NCBI RefSeq assembly: GCF_001027925.1
Contig: NZ_LECT01000007.1
Coordinates: 124,001-188,000 of the forward strand
DNA length: 64,000 nt
Direction: 5' to 3'
Origin: Rhodopirellula islandica
Lineage (GTDB): Bacteria > Planctomycetota > Planctomycetia > Pirellulales > Pirellulaceae
Under the pieces are notes generated by a model. The model did no database searches and was not told the DNA's origin. It saw nothing but the letters and a program-made list of their open reading frames with translations. Made by a program: the position numbers and the translations under genes. The first letter of the stretch is position 1, and each line of letters starts with the position of its first letter. Positions 35,151 through 43,921 of this stretch are shown here, piece by piece.

Positions 35151-35261
35151 TTTCAAATGACTCACAGGTGCGGCCGGTTCTCTATCGATTCGGCTGCACC
35201 ATTTCTCCAACCAATCACTCAGAACTCATTGTTCTGAAAGCACACCTTCTCTGATCGAACC

Positions 35262-35462
35262 ATGAAAAAACGATTTACCTTGTTCGCGTGCTGTGCCTTG
35301 CTCGTCTTGTCCGTCGGGTGCACTGAAAGCCAACCCACCAACCTTGCCGGCGACATCAGCGACAGCGAATTCGATGAATACAACCGGATGTTGCAAGAAT
35401 CGCAGCAACAAATGGTCGAGGCCGACAAAGCCATGGCCAAAGAGATGAAATCCAAACGCTAA
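35262..35462 (+). CDS. Small lipoprotein downstream of DUF1559
   Basis: 66 aa. Residues 1-20 form a lipoprotein signal with lipobox LSVGC (Cys 20). The mature part of 46 residues is hydrophilic: TESQPTNLAGDISDSEFDEY and a charged amphipathic helix ending MAKEMKSKR. ATG 35262 follows a stretch rich in A/C without a clear ribosome site. I know of no defined family, but small lipoproteins next to DUF1559 genes recur in planctomycetes, so it may help anchor or assemble the partner. Confidence 0.75.
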   Translation: MKKRFTLFACCALLVLSVGCTESQPTNLAGDISDSEFDEYNRMLQESQQQMVEADKAMAKEMKSKR

Positions 35463-35476
35463 TCGAAACGCCTGTC

Positions 35477-35529
35477 AAGCAGGTCGGCAGGATGGAACCG
35501 TCAGAACCATGTGAGCCGTTTGGCGTTCG
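35477..35529. repeat. Family A/B left arm only
   Basis: AAGCAGGTCGGCAGGATGGA then CCATGTGAGCCGTTTGGCGT, cut off where a family C copy begins. The junction suggests one repeat inserted into or replaced part of another. Confidence 0.6.
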
Positions 35530-35705
35530 CCTGGTCTGCTGAATGTTTGGTGTTGTGACGCACGGTGTTTCCGGGGGGGTGCTGCTACGCAGCAACCCCC
35601 CGGGCTACCATCTGACTTCCCTACCGGGATGGAGAAAGACAGAAGCCGGAAGAAGAATTGCATCCGCTATTCGAGCGCCAAAGGCAAACGCTTCGCAGTC
35701 CAGCG
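35530..35705. repeat. Family C repeat, shortened copy
   Basis: Shares GCTGAATGTTTGG at the left with the copy at 1213, and GCTACCATCTGACTTCCCTA then AGACAGAAGCCGGAAGAA at the right. A central hairpin GGGGGGGTGCTGCTACGCAG.. remains, but the GCCGTCGGTAAGCGATAGCG section is missing. Confidence 0.7.
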
Positions 35706-35758
35706 TTTGCCCGGTTGGACGCACGTCTTGACGCCTCAGATCCCAGAGGCGGGTCGCA

Positions 35759-36655
35759 CTATGTCCACTGATAGCTAGCTTGACGCACGAAGCCTTTGAT
35801 CTGGATGGTGCCGTCCGGATGAATGTCCATGAGAGAGTAGCCGTTGCTTTCTGGTCCGGATCCTTCGACCATGGCAGCCAAGGTGCAGTAGTGAATCCCA
35901 CCAATGTCCTTCAAGTCATTCTGGTGGCTGTGCCCTTGAAAAACAGCTAGCACGTTGCCTGATTCTTCGAACGCCTTTCGAACCTCCGCGTTGTTCTTGA
36001 CGCCATGATAGTTGCTGACATCGAGACGTTGATGGGCAAAGACAACCGTCGGCTTTGGGTTGGACTTCAAATCGCCACGCAACCACTCCAACTCTTCCGC
36101 CGAGACATTCGCATCGGTCCATTGGAAATTCCGGCGTCCGTAAGACTCCCCATCACTTCGGAAGCACGAATCCAAGACGATGAAGTGAATGCCCTGGCGG
36201 TCGAACGAATAGTACGAGTCTTCCTTTTCGACTCCGGCCAAGAACTCTTCTTTAGTCAACGTGTCGACGCAATGATTGCCAAGCACATAGTGTCGGTCGT
36301 CGGTAATCGCAGCGAATTCTTTGTTGATGGTTTTGAGGTACCGTTGCTCGACCTCGACAGAATCCGCTGCGTCGATGAAGTCTCCCAACTCGACCAGAAA
36401 ATCAGGTTGGTCGCGCGCAAATTGTTCGCTGGCGGTTTCCAGTTTGCCAATCGATTCGCGGTAATGACGTGAGCCGGCGGGAGACTTGTCCGCGTAGTGC
36501 AAATCGGTGACCATCCCCACACGCACTGCCTTGGCTGAGTCGTCCGCGAATGATGGGTTCTTGATCAACAGAGACGGTGTGATGGCGGTCGCCGCCAGGA
36601 CCAACGAGCCATCTCGGAGGAAAGTTCTTCGGCCAATGTCGTGCGGATTGAGCAT
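35759..36655 (-). CDS. Tat-exported calcineurin-like phosphoesterase
   Basis: 298 aa. Twin-arginine signal GRRTFLRDGSLVLAATAITP at residues 8-27. Metallophosphoesterase motifs: MVTDLHYAD (D-x-H), VELGDFIDAAD (GD), YVLGNHCVDT (GNH), VFAHQRLD (H) and VFQGHSHQND (GHxH). This gives the usual two-metal site. Substrate may be a nucleotide, phospholipid or sugar phosphate outside the cytoplasmic membrane. It converges with the lipoprotein gene, with repeats in between. Confidence 0.9.
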   Translation of the reverse strand: MLNPHDIGRRTFLRDGSLVLAATAITPSLLIKNPSFADDSAKAVRVGMVTDLHYADKSPAGSRHYRESIGKLETASEQFARDQPDFLVELGDFIDAADSVEVEQRYLKTINKEFAAITDDRHYVLGNHCVDTLTKEEFLAGVEKEDSYYSFDRQGIHFIVLDSCFRSDGESYGRRNFQWTDANVSAEELEWLRGDLKSNPKPTVVFAHQRLDVSNYHGVKNNAEVRKAFEESGNVLAVFQGHSHQNDLKDIGGIHYCTLAAMVEGSGPESNGYSLMDIHPDGTIQIKGFVRQASYQWT

Positions 36656-37090
36656 GTTGTTTCCAAAGTTGTACGAGCAAGAGCAGGTGCGCAGGCGACG
36701 TTCATTTTGCGCGTCGTCGCTTTCAATCTAGCGACTGGGAGGATGCGGGAAAGGGAAGCCCGGCCCCCGAAGCCAATCAAAACCGGAATCGCGACGAATC
36801 TCGAAGATTGCATGAAGAACCAATGAATGAACGGTTGAGCAGTCCTCATGCAGCCCCCGCCGATGAGAACGTGCAGAATATCGACGCCGCTTTTGAGTGG
36901 GTTCTTGCATGCTGCACCTCCCTCGAAACGAAGTTTTGGGGAGCGACGCCGTTCCGACGATCGCGAGGGAAGAGGCCTACTCTGGGAAGTGATGTGTTTT
37001 CCCCTCCCCCGGAAATCACGCTGAACGCCCGCGTTCCGAACCCTCGACATCGGTTGAATGGATGACGGCTGTTTTGGGTTCAAAATTCCT

Positions 37091-37139
37091 TGTCCCCAGG
37101 CTCTGCCTGGGAACACACTGTCTTGGAGGCTCCGCCTCC
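37091..37139. repeat. Family E palindromes
   Basis: Two adjacent short palindromes, CCCAGGCTCTGCCTGGG and GGAGGCTCCGCCTCC. An inverted, slightly diverged copy of the first lies at about 37341-37360, flanking the family D hairpin between them. The composite looks like a small non-coding element with inverted ends. Confidence 0.6.
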
Positions 37140-37204
37140 CAATTCTGTCTCAGCAGGCGGGGGATGTCGATTGATGAAGGGCAGCATTTGGTAGTGGACG
37201 ATTG

Positions 37205-37260
37205 GTAGTGGACGAGGAAACGAGTCCCTTGCGTGGGGGAGGACTCGTCGCCTCGTCCAC
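37205..37260. repeat. Family D hairpin, diverged copy
   Basis: GTAGTGGACGAGGAAACGAG then TCC pairs with GGACTCGTCGCCTCGTCCAC. The loop is shorter (about 13 bases) than in the other two copies. A second GTAGTGGACGATTG lies just before it at 37191, a partial duplication of the left arm. Confidence 0.65.
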
Positions 37261-37368
37261 GACGGTTCAGGTCCTGGGCGAAGGACACCTCGAAGAACGT
37301 CAGTGATAAAATCGACGTCCCGAGCCTGCAGTGCATTGCGTTCCCAAGCAGAGCCTGGGAACGAGAAT

Positions 37369-37476
37369 GAGTCGGCATTGGAACTGTTTTGGTTGGCGTT
37401 GTTGCTCCCACGTACAACCGGGGCGAAGGCCCAAACGGCTCACATGGTGATGCCGATCATTTCTGCCGACCTGCTT
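37369..37476. repeat. Family B repeat lacking its left end (reverse orientation)
   Basis: AGTCGGCATTGGAACTGTTT, CCCACGTACAACCGGGGCGA and TTCTGCCGACCTGCTT match family B on the opposite strand. The missing terminus abuts the family E sequence. Confidence 0.65.
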
Positions 37477-37586
37477 GGCCTTGGTTGGGTGTGGGAACCG
37501 TGGCGTTGGGAAGGCGGCTCATCAACCCAAGCAATTCACCCGCAGGTGCTTCCGCGAGCAAAGTGCCTTGCATCCTGACGACCCGA

Positions 37587-39224
37587 TCAACGGACGCCCA
37601 CCGGCGTTGTGATGTTGGACGGCCTCGCATTGCTCAGACCGCTTGGCGGACGCGGGAGTTGCAATCGTTCATCGCTCACGTCCAGTCGATACATCAATTG
37701 GTTGTAGTTGTACCGTGGCACGGCAACCGTTGTCCCTGAAAAAGTGTTCACGAACGTGCCTTCAAAGTAGATGACACGGCCGTCTTCACGCAACAGTTCA
37801 GGATGTTGCATGGGATTGTAGAAATCCATGTTCTGCCCCGGACGAGCGTGCGTCGCGATCTTTTGGCAAACAACCCAGGGACCTTCGGGTGCGTTGGCGA
37901 CGGCAAACCAAACTTCACCCAGGAAACTGTCACCGCCCTGTTCACAGAACAATAGCGTCCACTGCTTCAAAAATGGATTCCAAGCCACGGAACCATTGCC
38001 CACACGAACGGGTTTGTTCGTTTGAACCTCCCGCAGGGCAAACGGTGCCTCCTCAGGGAGCAGTTGGCCTTCGCGAATCAGACCTTCGATCTGGTCCGAG
38101 GTGATCGGTTGCTGCCCTTGTCGCCAAGTGAAGCGAATGCCACCAGTTTCATCACGCCGGATGGTTCCGTCTTCAGCCAAGCAACTCAAACCTTGGTAGC
38201 GGCTCGGTGACAAAGTGGATTCCATGTCCGCAGGAACTCGAACGGTCGGTGGCGTTCCGAAATAGAAATGGTCCGTGCCGTCCACGCTGACACGAACCGG
38301 ATGGTCCCTGGGAAACAAACGCGATTCGGTTGGCAACGGAAGGCGGCTGTGTTCCAGGAAGACCTCCTCGGAATCGTCGTAGATCATCAACCCCATCTGG
38401 GCCACCGAAAAGTCATGGCGGGCCGCGACGTAGCGGGCCACCAAACGCTCCTGTTGTTGTTCGTCACGCACGACCATCAAACCGTCCACCCAAATGGGAT
38501 GCTTGGCATCCTGTTCCACCCGAGCCATCTCTTTCGCGAATCCGTTCGGTTCACGGACAAAGTATTCCAGCGGAACACCGATGTCTGCGTTCAGCTCGTG
38601 GGGCAACGGCGAGGTTGCGCCGGTCATGCTGAAACTCCCCAGTGGAAACTTGACCTGGTTCGTGTCTTGCCAGAACCATCGCATTCGGTCCCGATAGATC
38701 ACGGTTTGCACCGAATCACAACCTGTCACCTGGGCGTTGACCAGAGGCACCTGCCATGGCGGTGTTTTGCCTAGCAAGACGGTGTCTCGGTAGATGCCGA
38801 CTCCGGTTTGTCGATACAACCGCTCGGCCAAGTTTTTGCGAGGCAGTTCCAACAACGCTTCCGTGCCCGGTGTGGTATTCCAGGCAATTCCCGTTGTCCC
38901 GAAGGGTCCCGCGGGACTCTCGTATCCCCAACTTCCGACGTCGAACCAAACCAGTTGGTCCATCAGCCCGGGTTCCAAGAACGCGACATACCCGTTGCTG
39001 TCCGTGAAGTGACGATTTTGATCGGTCGTTCGCAACTCGACCAACGGAATGCCTCTCCCCGTGGCTGCGTCAACGATACGAATCGCGAAGTAGTCGTCTG
39101 GTTCGGCAGAGTGGATGACGGATGGGGCAATCACGAGCGACCACCAGCACGCCAAGCGAATCAAGCGAGGAAATCGAAACGCCCCAATGCCCCACGGCAC
39201 TCGAATTTGAACGCATGAGACCAT
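37587..39224 (-). CDS. Secreted protein with beta-propeller-like repeats, possibly a glycosidase relative
   Basis: 545 aa. Signal peptide about residues 18-40 (LIRLACWWSLVIAPSVIHSA). Residues 45-150 look like a carboxypeptidase-regulatory-type beta domain (IRIVDAATGRGIPLVELRTT). The rest has blade-like segments: TVIYRDRMRWFWQDTNQVKF, LMIYDDSEEVFLEHS, GSVAWNPFLKQWTLLFCEQG, EVWFAVANAPEGPWVV and NPMQHPELLREDGRVIYFEG. These resemble GH43/DUF4185-type five-bladed propellers, but I cannot identify catalytic acids. An exported carbohydrate-binding or hydrolysing role is an inference. Confidence 0.65.
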   Translation of the reverse strand: MVSCVQIRVPWGIGAFRFPRLIRLACWWSLVIAPSVIHSAEPDDYFAIRIVDAATGRGIPLVELRTTDQNRHFTDSNGYVAFLEPGLMDQLVWFDVGSWGYESPAGPFGTTGIAWNTTPGTEALLELPRKNLAERLYRQTGVGIYRDTVLLGKTPPWQVPLVNAQVTGCDSVQTVIYRDRMRWFWQDTNQVKFPLGSFSMTGATSPLPHELNADIGVPLEYFVREPNGFAKEMARVEQDAKHPIWVDGLMVVRDEQQQERLVARYVAARHDFSVAQMGLMIYDDSEEVFLEHSRLPLPTESRLFPRDHPVRVSVDGTDHFYFGTPPTVRVPADMESTLSPSRYQGLSCLAEDGTIRRDETGGIRFTWRQGQQPITSDQIEGLIREGQLLPEEAPFALREVQTNKPVRVGNGSVAWNPFLKQWTLLFCEQGGDSFLGEVWFAVANAPEGPWVVCQKIATHARPGQNMDFYNPMQHPELLREDGRVIYFEGTFVNTFSGTTVAVPRYNYNQLMYRLDVSDERLQLPRPPSGLSNARPSNITTPVGVR

Positions 39225-39332
39225 CTCGGCGGCTTCCCAATGAGCTGAAACTTGGTGTCGGTTTCATTGTGCGAAACGCCCACTGGGACGCCCCGGCAAC
39301 CGCTACGAAGCAATCTTGTCCCGACCAATTCC

Positions 39333-39680
39333 TTACAAAGCGACCACGAACGTCTTGAGCTGCTGCAGCCGTTCTTCGTTGATGCAGTAACAGACCTTGG
39401 GCCCGTCCACTTCCCCTTGGATCAATCCCGCTTCCTTCAAGATCTTGAGGTGCTGAGACACGGTGGATTGAGCCAACGGCAACTGATTGACGATCTCACC
39501 ACACATGCAGGCTTCGCGACCGATCAAGAAACGCACGATTTGCACACGCGCCGGATGCGCAATCGCCCAGGCGAGTTTGGCAAAGTCCTCTGCCGTGGGA
39601 TCGTCTTTCAATTTCACGGGCGCGGTATCGCAGCACTTCTTGGTCGTCTTTGCCAAATCAGAATCCTCAGGGAAATCCAT
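39333..39680 (-). CDS. ArsR-family metal-sensing repressor
   Basis: 115 aa from ATG 39680; a TTG at 39755 would add 25 residues. The winged helix core includes FAKLAWAIAHPARVQIVRFL and LPLAQSTVSQHLKILKEAGL. Cys pairs are present: KKCCDTA near the N-terminus and ACMCGEIV just before the recognition helix. A CxC at that place is the arsenite/cadmium-type sensing site in ArsR proteins. VDGPKVCYCINEERL forms the wing and has two more Cys. No ars or metal-efflux gene is adjacent, so its target is not evident. Confidence 0.87.
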   Translation of the reverse strand: MDFPEDSDLAKTTKKCCDTAPVKLKDDPTAEDFAKLAWAIAHPARVQIVRFLIGREACMCGEIVNQLPLAQSTVSQHLKILKEAGLIQGEVDGPKVCYCINEERLQQLKTFVVAL

Positions 39681-39803
39681 CGTCGATGAGCGATTGACGA
39701 TAACTCCCTGCCGACGCTTGGTCAACGGTTTCAGACGCTCGTTTTGAGTCCCCAAGAGGATCGAAACGCGAGTCCGGCTCAGTTCGCGAGCCCGAGGTTT
39801 GCG

Positions 39804-41078
39804 TCACGGAAGGTACGGCCAGTAAGTCAGCTGCCCGTTGTGATGAGCCACAAAACGGACGTCGCCATCCTGCGAGACCACGACCGCGATCGCACGGTTC
39901 AATCCGTTGATCAATCGGTAGGCAGACCGATGCCGAGTCCCCGCCGAATCGGCTGGTTCCACCACGGTTTGGTGGCCCTCAATGTCGGTGGCACGATGAA
40001 TGTTTTGGACCGGTGTGTCGCCCAAAATCTCGCCACCAAAGCCAATCAATCGAAAGCTGTGATCAAGAATCAAGGCACCATCGACCGTCATCATGTCCGC
40101 GAGAAAGTGGCTGAAATCGATCAACTGATCATCCAAGCGTCGCAACTCTGCGTCGCGAAATTGCTGATAGTCACTCCAGGTCAAAACGGCCAACTGCCGC
40201 GTCGTGGCGACCGCCAATGCCCGAGCCATCAAACGCTGCATCATCTCGCGATAGAGCAGGGTCGAATCATCGGACTGAAATTGCACACGGAACCGCAACC
40301 ATTGTTCACAGGTTCCATCGTCGTGCGCCCCGTTTGGCAACACGACCATCAAACCACCATGGCGACGGTTGCGAACCAGCCGAAGCACCCGCCGCACCAC
40401 ACTTTGAGCGAGGTCACGCACGAATGATTCGCAGACTCTGGTTTCGCCTGCCTCACTCACTTGCTCGTCAGGAACGCGGCGTAGGAGTTCTTCTCGGACG
40501 TTCGCAAACCGGCTTGAGATCCAGGTCGACCGAAAGGGATCAAACCCGTCAATCAACAATTGGCCCTGGTTGGTTTCCAGAACACGCAGGTAACCTGACG
40601 AGGCCACCAGGTGCCCCGGTCGAATCGCATGAACGACCAAGTTGGGCGGCAAGGAAACACCATCGAACCGGCTGCCTTCGACGCGATTGACCCATTCCGT
40701 CCCAGTGACCACCAACCCCCAGATCACCAGGGTTCCGTCATCATCGGTGGTGACTGCCAAGGCGGCGCGATAGAAGTCCGCTGCCGCGTAGAGTTTCCTC
40801 AAATTATGCGGGCTGAGCGTCGCAGGCTCAGAAAACGACAAGACGTGCGGTCGCGGTTGTTCCGTCGTGACGGACTGCAAATGCGTGCGACTGGCGTAGA
40901 TCACCCGACAACGAACGGGCGAGTCCTCTTCCCGCAACAAGCTGGCCTGGTAGCAAACGTCCAGGAGCGAAACCAAGGACGCGTTCGGCGGGAGCAAATC
41001 CGAGGGGAAACCTCGCGATTCCCATTGCTTTGAGAGCACCGATGCCATTTCAGCGGGGTAAGAAGAAAACTGATCCAT
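39804..41078 (-). CDS. Diadenylate cyclase-domain (DAC) protein with N-terminal sensor
   Basis: 424 aa from ATG 41078. The C-terminal 110 residues carry DAC landmarks: TVDGALILDHSFRLIGFGGE (DGA) and SAGTRHRSAYRLINGLNRAI (GTRHR). In DisA/CdaA enzymes these bind ATP and form c-di-AMP. The N-terminal 300 residues are not DisA-like (no DNA-binding helix-hairpin-helix) and fit a DACNV-type variable sensor region, with RHGGLMVVLPNGAHD in the middle. So it may make c-di-AMP or a related dinucleotide in response to an unknown ligand. The ORF extends to 41330 without conserved sequence. A second DAC gene lies at 51238. Confidence 0.82.
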   Translation of the reverse strand: MDQFSSYPAEMASVLSKQWESRGFPSDLLPPNASLVSLLDVCYQASLLREEDSPVRCRVIYASRTHLQSVTTEQPRPHVLSFSEPATLSPHNLRKLYAAADFYRAALAVTTDDDGTLVIWGLVVTGTEWVNRVEGSRFDGVSLPPNLVVHAIRPGHLVASSGYLRVLETNQGQLLIDGFDPFRSTWISSRFANVREELLRRVPDEQVSEAGETRVCESFVRDLAQSVVRRVLRLVRNRRHGGLMVVLPNGAHDDGTCEQWLRFRVQFQSDDSTLLYREMMQRLMARALAVATTRQLAVLTWSDYQQFRDAELRRLDDQLIDFSHFLADMMTVDGALILDHSFRLIGFGGEILGDTPVQNIHRATDIEGHQTVVEPADSAGTRHRSAYRLINGLNRAIAVVVSQDGDVRFVAHHNGQLTYWPYLP

Positions 41079-41339
41079 GCTGTTCGCAGTCCCCGACAAG
41101 GCATTTTCATCTGAATGGCATCCATGCGCGTGCGCGCCAACGTTGAGAATGTCCAAAACGGCAACCATTCCACCGTCTCCACGCGGCGAATGCGAGCGAC
41201 CATTCCGATCTGGTTGGCCTGCGTCAGCAACGGTACCAACGACATTTTCTCCAAGCCCTCCGGGATCGCGTTCCAATTGGCGGAACCAAAACATCGCGAA
41301 GTGGGGCGTGAAAAACACATCCCTTCGCATCGTCGATTG

Positions 41340-42221
41340 TCACTCGTCTCTCCATCGCGACGGCGGCGAGAACCCGAGCCATTGCTTTGCCTTGTCGATG
41401 GAATAGAACGTCTCGAATTCGCCCAACTCACGTCGTTGGGGGACGCCGGGATAAAACTGCCTGATCACATCGGAGCTCGAGATCCCAACCGACGAATCTT
41501 CGTTGGCAACGTTGAACACTTGGTAGCCGAGTCCATCGGTGGAGAGCGCACAGTCCACGAAGTGACTCAGATCACGAGTGTCGATGTAAGCGAAGAGGTT
41601 GCGACGCCGGCACGCCGGATCGCCGCTCCATTGCGGGACCAGGCTCGCGTACTCGTGAGGCTCGATCACGTTGTTGATTCGTAGGGCGTAGATGTCGGTG
41701 CCTGACCGAGCATGAAAACTGCGTCCGCAGGCCTCGTTGCAGACCTTCGACATCGCGTAGGCGTCGTGCGGGACCGTGGGATGCTGTTCATCAACGGGGA
41801 TGTACTCCGGTTTGACTTCCCCGTGAGCAAAGCAAACCCCATAGGTGGTCTCCGACGAAGCCATCAGGATCTTGGGAATGCCGAGCTTCACCGCGGCCTC
41901 CAAGACGTTGTAGGTCGACGCTGTGTTGACACGGAAACACTCCGGATCGGGCCGTAACTGAATGCGAGGCACCGCTGCAAAGTGAACCACAGCATCAAAT
42001 TTCGGTGCAGAGTCGCCCGCGTCCAAGTCATCGAAACCAACGATCCCAGACATCGCCGAAAAGACTTGTCCAGCATCCGTGAGATCAACCGTCATGTCCC
42101 AGACGCCATCGATGTTTGCGGGCACGAGGTCCAGATTCATCACCGTGTGACCTTGATCAGCAAGGTGAGTCACAACGTGACGCCCCGCTTTGCCTGAACC
42201 ACCTGTGAATAGGATTCGCAC
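41340..42221 (-). CDS. NAD-dependent epimerase/dehydratase (extended SDR)
   Basis: 293 aa from GTG 42221, one base after the stop of the preceding small ORF. Rossmann motif LFTGGSGKAGRHV (residues 4-16). The Asp in MNLDLVP favours NAD. VVHFAAVPR and the catalytic YAMSK (about 160, with Ser in ASSETTYG) are intact. Substrate is probably a nucleotide sugar or a sugar lactone/uronate; the family cannot be narrowed further. It follows rbsK and the 59-codon ORF in an operon-like run on the minus strand. Confidence 0.87.
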   Translation of the reverse strand: MRILFTGGSGKAGRHVVTHLADQGHTVMNLDLVPANIDGVWDMTVDLTDAGQVFSAMSGIVGFDDLDAGDSAPKFDAVVHFAAVPRIQLRPDPECFRVNTASTYNVLEAAVKLGIPKILMASSETTYGVCFAHGEVKPEYIPVDEQHPTVPHDAYAMSKVCNEACGRSFHARSGTDIYALRINNVIEPHEYASLVPQWSGDPACRRRNLFAYIDTRDLSHFVDCALSTDGLGYQVFNVANEDSSVGISSSDVIRQFYPGVPQRRELGEFETFYSIDKAKQWLGFSPPSRWRDE

Positions 42222-42222
42222 T

Positions 42223-42402
42223 CTATTTCTCGCTGTTGAAAGTCGATGGTCGGTGGGAACCGGCCTTGCTGCTGAAGTCCCGTGAGTCGCCGTCGATGCC
42301 GGTCAACACCACCATCCGCGTCTTCGATGCTGCCCCGTCATCGGCGATCACAATGGAAGATGCAAGCATCCGAATCGTGAACAGGCTGAAGAGGTTGTTC
42401 AT
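42223..42402 (-). CDS. Small ORF coupled to rbsK and the epimerase
   Basis: 59 aa from ATG 42402. Its ATG overlaps the TGA of rbsK in a four-base ATGA, and its TAG stop lies one base before the GTG of the epimerase. The peptide begins MNNLFSLFTIRMLASSIVIA, a short hydrophobic stretch, and ends hydrophilic (SHRPSTFNSEK). No family recognised. The precise packing on both sides is the main support for it being translated; it could instead only serve to couple translation. Confidence 0.5.
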   Translation of the reverse strand: MNNLFSLFTIRMLASSIVIADDGAASKTRMVVLTGIDGDSRDFSSKAGSHRPSTFNSEK

Positions 42403-43346
42403 CCAGTTTGCTCCGCTTGATTCCACCGATTGATCTCTTCGAGCGATGGAAAGGACGTCTGCGTGCCGACGCGTGTGACCGAAATGGCCGCAACGATCCC
42501 AGCGCGGCTGGCAGCACTGGCCAACGACATCCCTTCGGCGAGAGAGACCGCCAATGCTCCGGTGAACGCGTCGCCCGCACCAGTCGTGTCGACCGCTTTG
42601 ACTTGAGTCGCAGGGATGAGAGACATCCCCGTTTCGTCGAGCACCAAAACGCCTTCCTCGCCCATCGTCAACGCAACCTGTCGGACGCCACGTTGTCTCA
42701 ATTTCTCAGCGGCGGTGACGCAGTCCGCTTCGGTCTCCACACCGCATCCGGTGATCGCAGCGATTTCCGTTTTGTTGGGAACACAGACGTCGCAAAGCGA
42801 AAGCAACTCGTCCGTGACCAATTCCGCGGGCGCCGGAGTGAGCATCGTCAGAACGTTGGCTGCACGAGCCAACTTGAATGCCTCCAGGGCCGCTTCAACG
42901 GGAGTCTCCAACTGGCAGATCACCACATCGGATTCGGTGATGATTGCCTTGGCCGATCGGACATCGTCCGCGGTCAGTTCCGCATTTGCTCCGGCGACAA
43001 CGATGATGCAGTTCTCTGCTTCATCATCCACCAGAATCGCCGCGGTGCCCGTCGGCTGGTCATCGGAGTGTCGAATGAACGTCGTGTTGATTCCGTCTGC
43101 TTGGTAGGCGTCGATGGCCTGAGTCGCAAAGCCATCGTTTCCGACACGCGCGACAAAGGCAACTTCGGCGCCCAGTCGAGCCGCGACAACCGCTTGGTTC
43201 GCCCCTTTGCCGCCCATCCCTTGATGCAACGAATGCCCCGCAAAGGTTTCGCCAGGAATAGGAAGCCGCGGCGTGCGAAACGTGAGGTCGACGTTGGCCG
43301 AACCAACGACAGTGATCTTGGGGCGGGAGCTCGTGTGAATGTTCAT
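42399..43346 (-). CDS. rbsK: Ribokinase (PfkB family)
   Basis: 315 aa. VVGSANVDLTFRTPRLPIPG is the N-terminal PfkB signature, and HQGMGGKGANQAVVAARLGA holds the GGKGAN sugar-contacting loop. The C-terminal signature VDTTGAGDAFTGALAVSLAE includes the catalytic Asp and the anion hole. The order and spacing fit ribokinase rather than fructokinase. It phosphorylates ribose to ribose-5-P. No ribose transporter is in the window. Confidence 0.93.
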   Translation of the reverse strand: MNIHTSSRPKITVVGSANVDLTFRTPRLPIPGETFAGHSLHQGMGGKGANQAVVAARLGAEVAFVARVGNDGFATQAIDAYQADGINTTFIRHSDDQPTGTAAILVDDEAENCIIVVAGANAELTADDVRSAKAIITESDVVICQLETPVEAALEAFKLARAANVLTMLTPAPAELVTDELLSLCDVCVPNKTEIAAITGCGVETEADCVTAAEKLRQRGVRQVALTMGEEGVLVLDETGMSLIPATQVKAVDTTGAGDAFTGALAVSLAEGMSLASAASRAGIVAAISVTRVGTQTSFPSLEEINRWNQAEQTG

Positions 43347-43795
43347 GCAAGCGGCATCGAGGTATCAGACGGTTGACGGCAACAGCGGAAAGGTTCGCAT
43401 ATCAATTCTCCACTGGATCTCTTAATCGGGAAACGTTTACCAGAAACAAGCCGTTGTTCAAGAGATCGATGCGGACGCACCATGTTACCGAGCTCGCGGC
43501 AAGATTTCGTTCTCCTTCGACAAAAAAAGCATGCCCGGATGCGACAAGGGAAGACGATCGATCGGCAGGGTGGACAACGCGTCTTTCGCGAACAACTTCC
43601 CACTCGAACCGCCAGACACACTTTGAAAGAGCCGTTGAGCTGCACATTCCATGGGTGCGCTCCCCAACCCCTGCTCGTTTCCCACGAGGAAACTTGCGAG
43701 TCACGCCGGACAACGTCGCCGCCGAGAGCCCAGCGATCGTCTCCGCGGTCGGGATCGATCATGAAGTTTCATGCCAGGCCGCTGCCCAGCCACTC
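43347..43795. other. Intergenic region
   Basis: Upstream of rbsK. Short overlapping ORFs in all frames have no support. No repeat of families A-D is seen until the family A element at 43796. The rbsK promoter should lie near 43350-43450, but I see no strong match. Confidence 0.45.
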
Positions 43796-43921
43796 AAGCA
43801 GGTCGGCAGGAATGATCAAGCACAACCATGTGAGCCGTTTGGGCGTTAGCCCCGGTTGTGCGTGAAAACCGTGGCTAACGCCAACGGCTCACATACCCGA
43901 TAACACCTGCGGACCTGCTTA
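43796..43921. repeat. Family A palindromic repeat, overlapping the gspF stop
   Basis: AAGCAGGTCGGCAGGAATGA to CACCTGCGGACCTGCTTA, nearly identical to 17201-17326 and 54411-54536. Its last bases TTA (43919-43921) are the TAA stop codon of the GspF-like gene on the minus strand. Confidence 0.88.

Larger units (their letters stand above)
36656..37586. other. Repeat-filled intergenic region
   Basis: No credible gene. From left to right: CCCCGGAAATCACGCTGAAC (37007 on), also seen near 61585; family E palindromes CCCAGGCTCTGCCTGGGAAC and GGAGGCTCCGCCTCC (37091-37139) with an inverted counterpart TTCCCAAGCAGAGCCTGGGA (about 37341-37360); a family D hairpin (37205-37260); and a family B fragment (37369-37476). 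Confidence 0.6.

Noticed and set aside
36656-37586. Insertion sequence in the repeat-rich gap
   Set aside because: Inverted short repeats are present but no transposase frame or fragment can be read.
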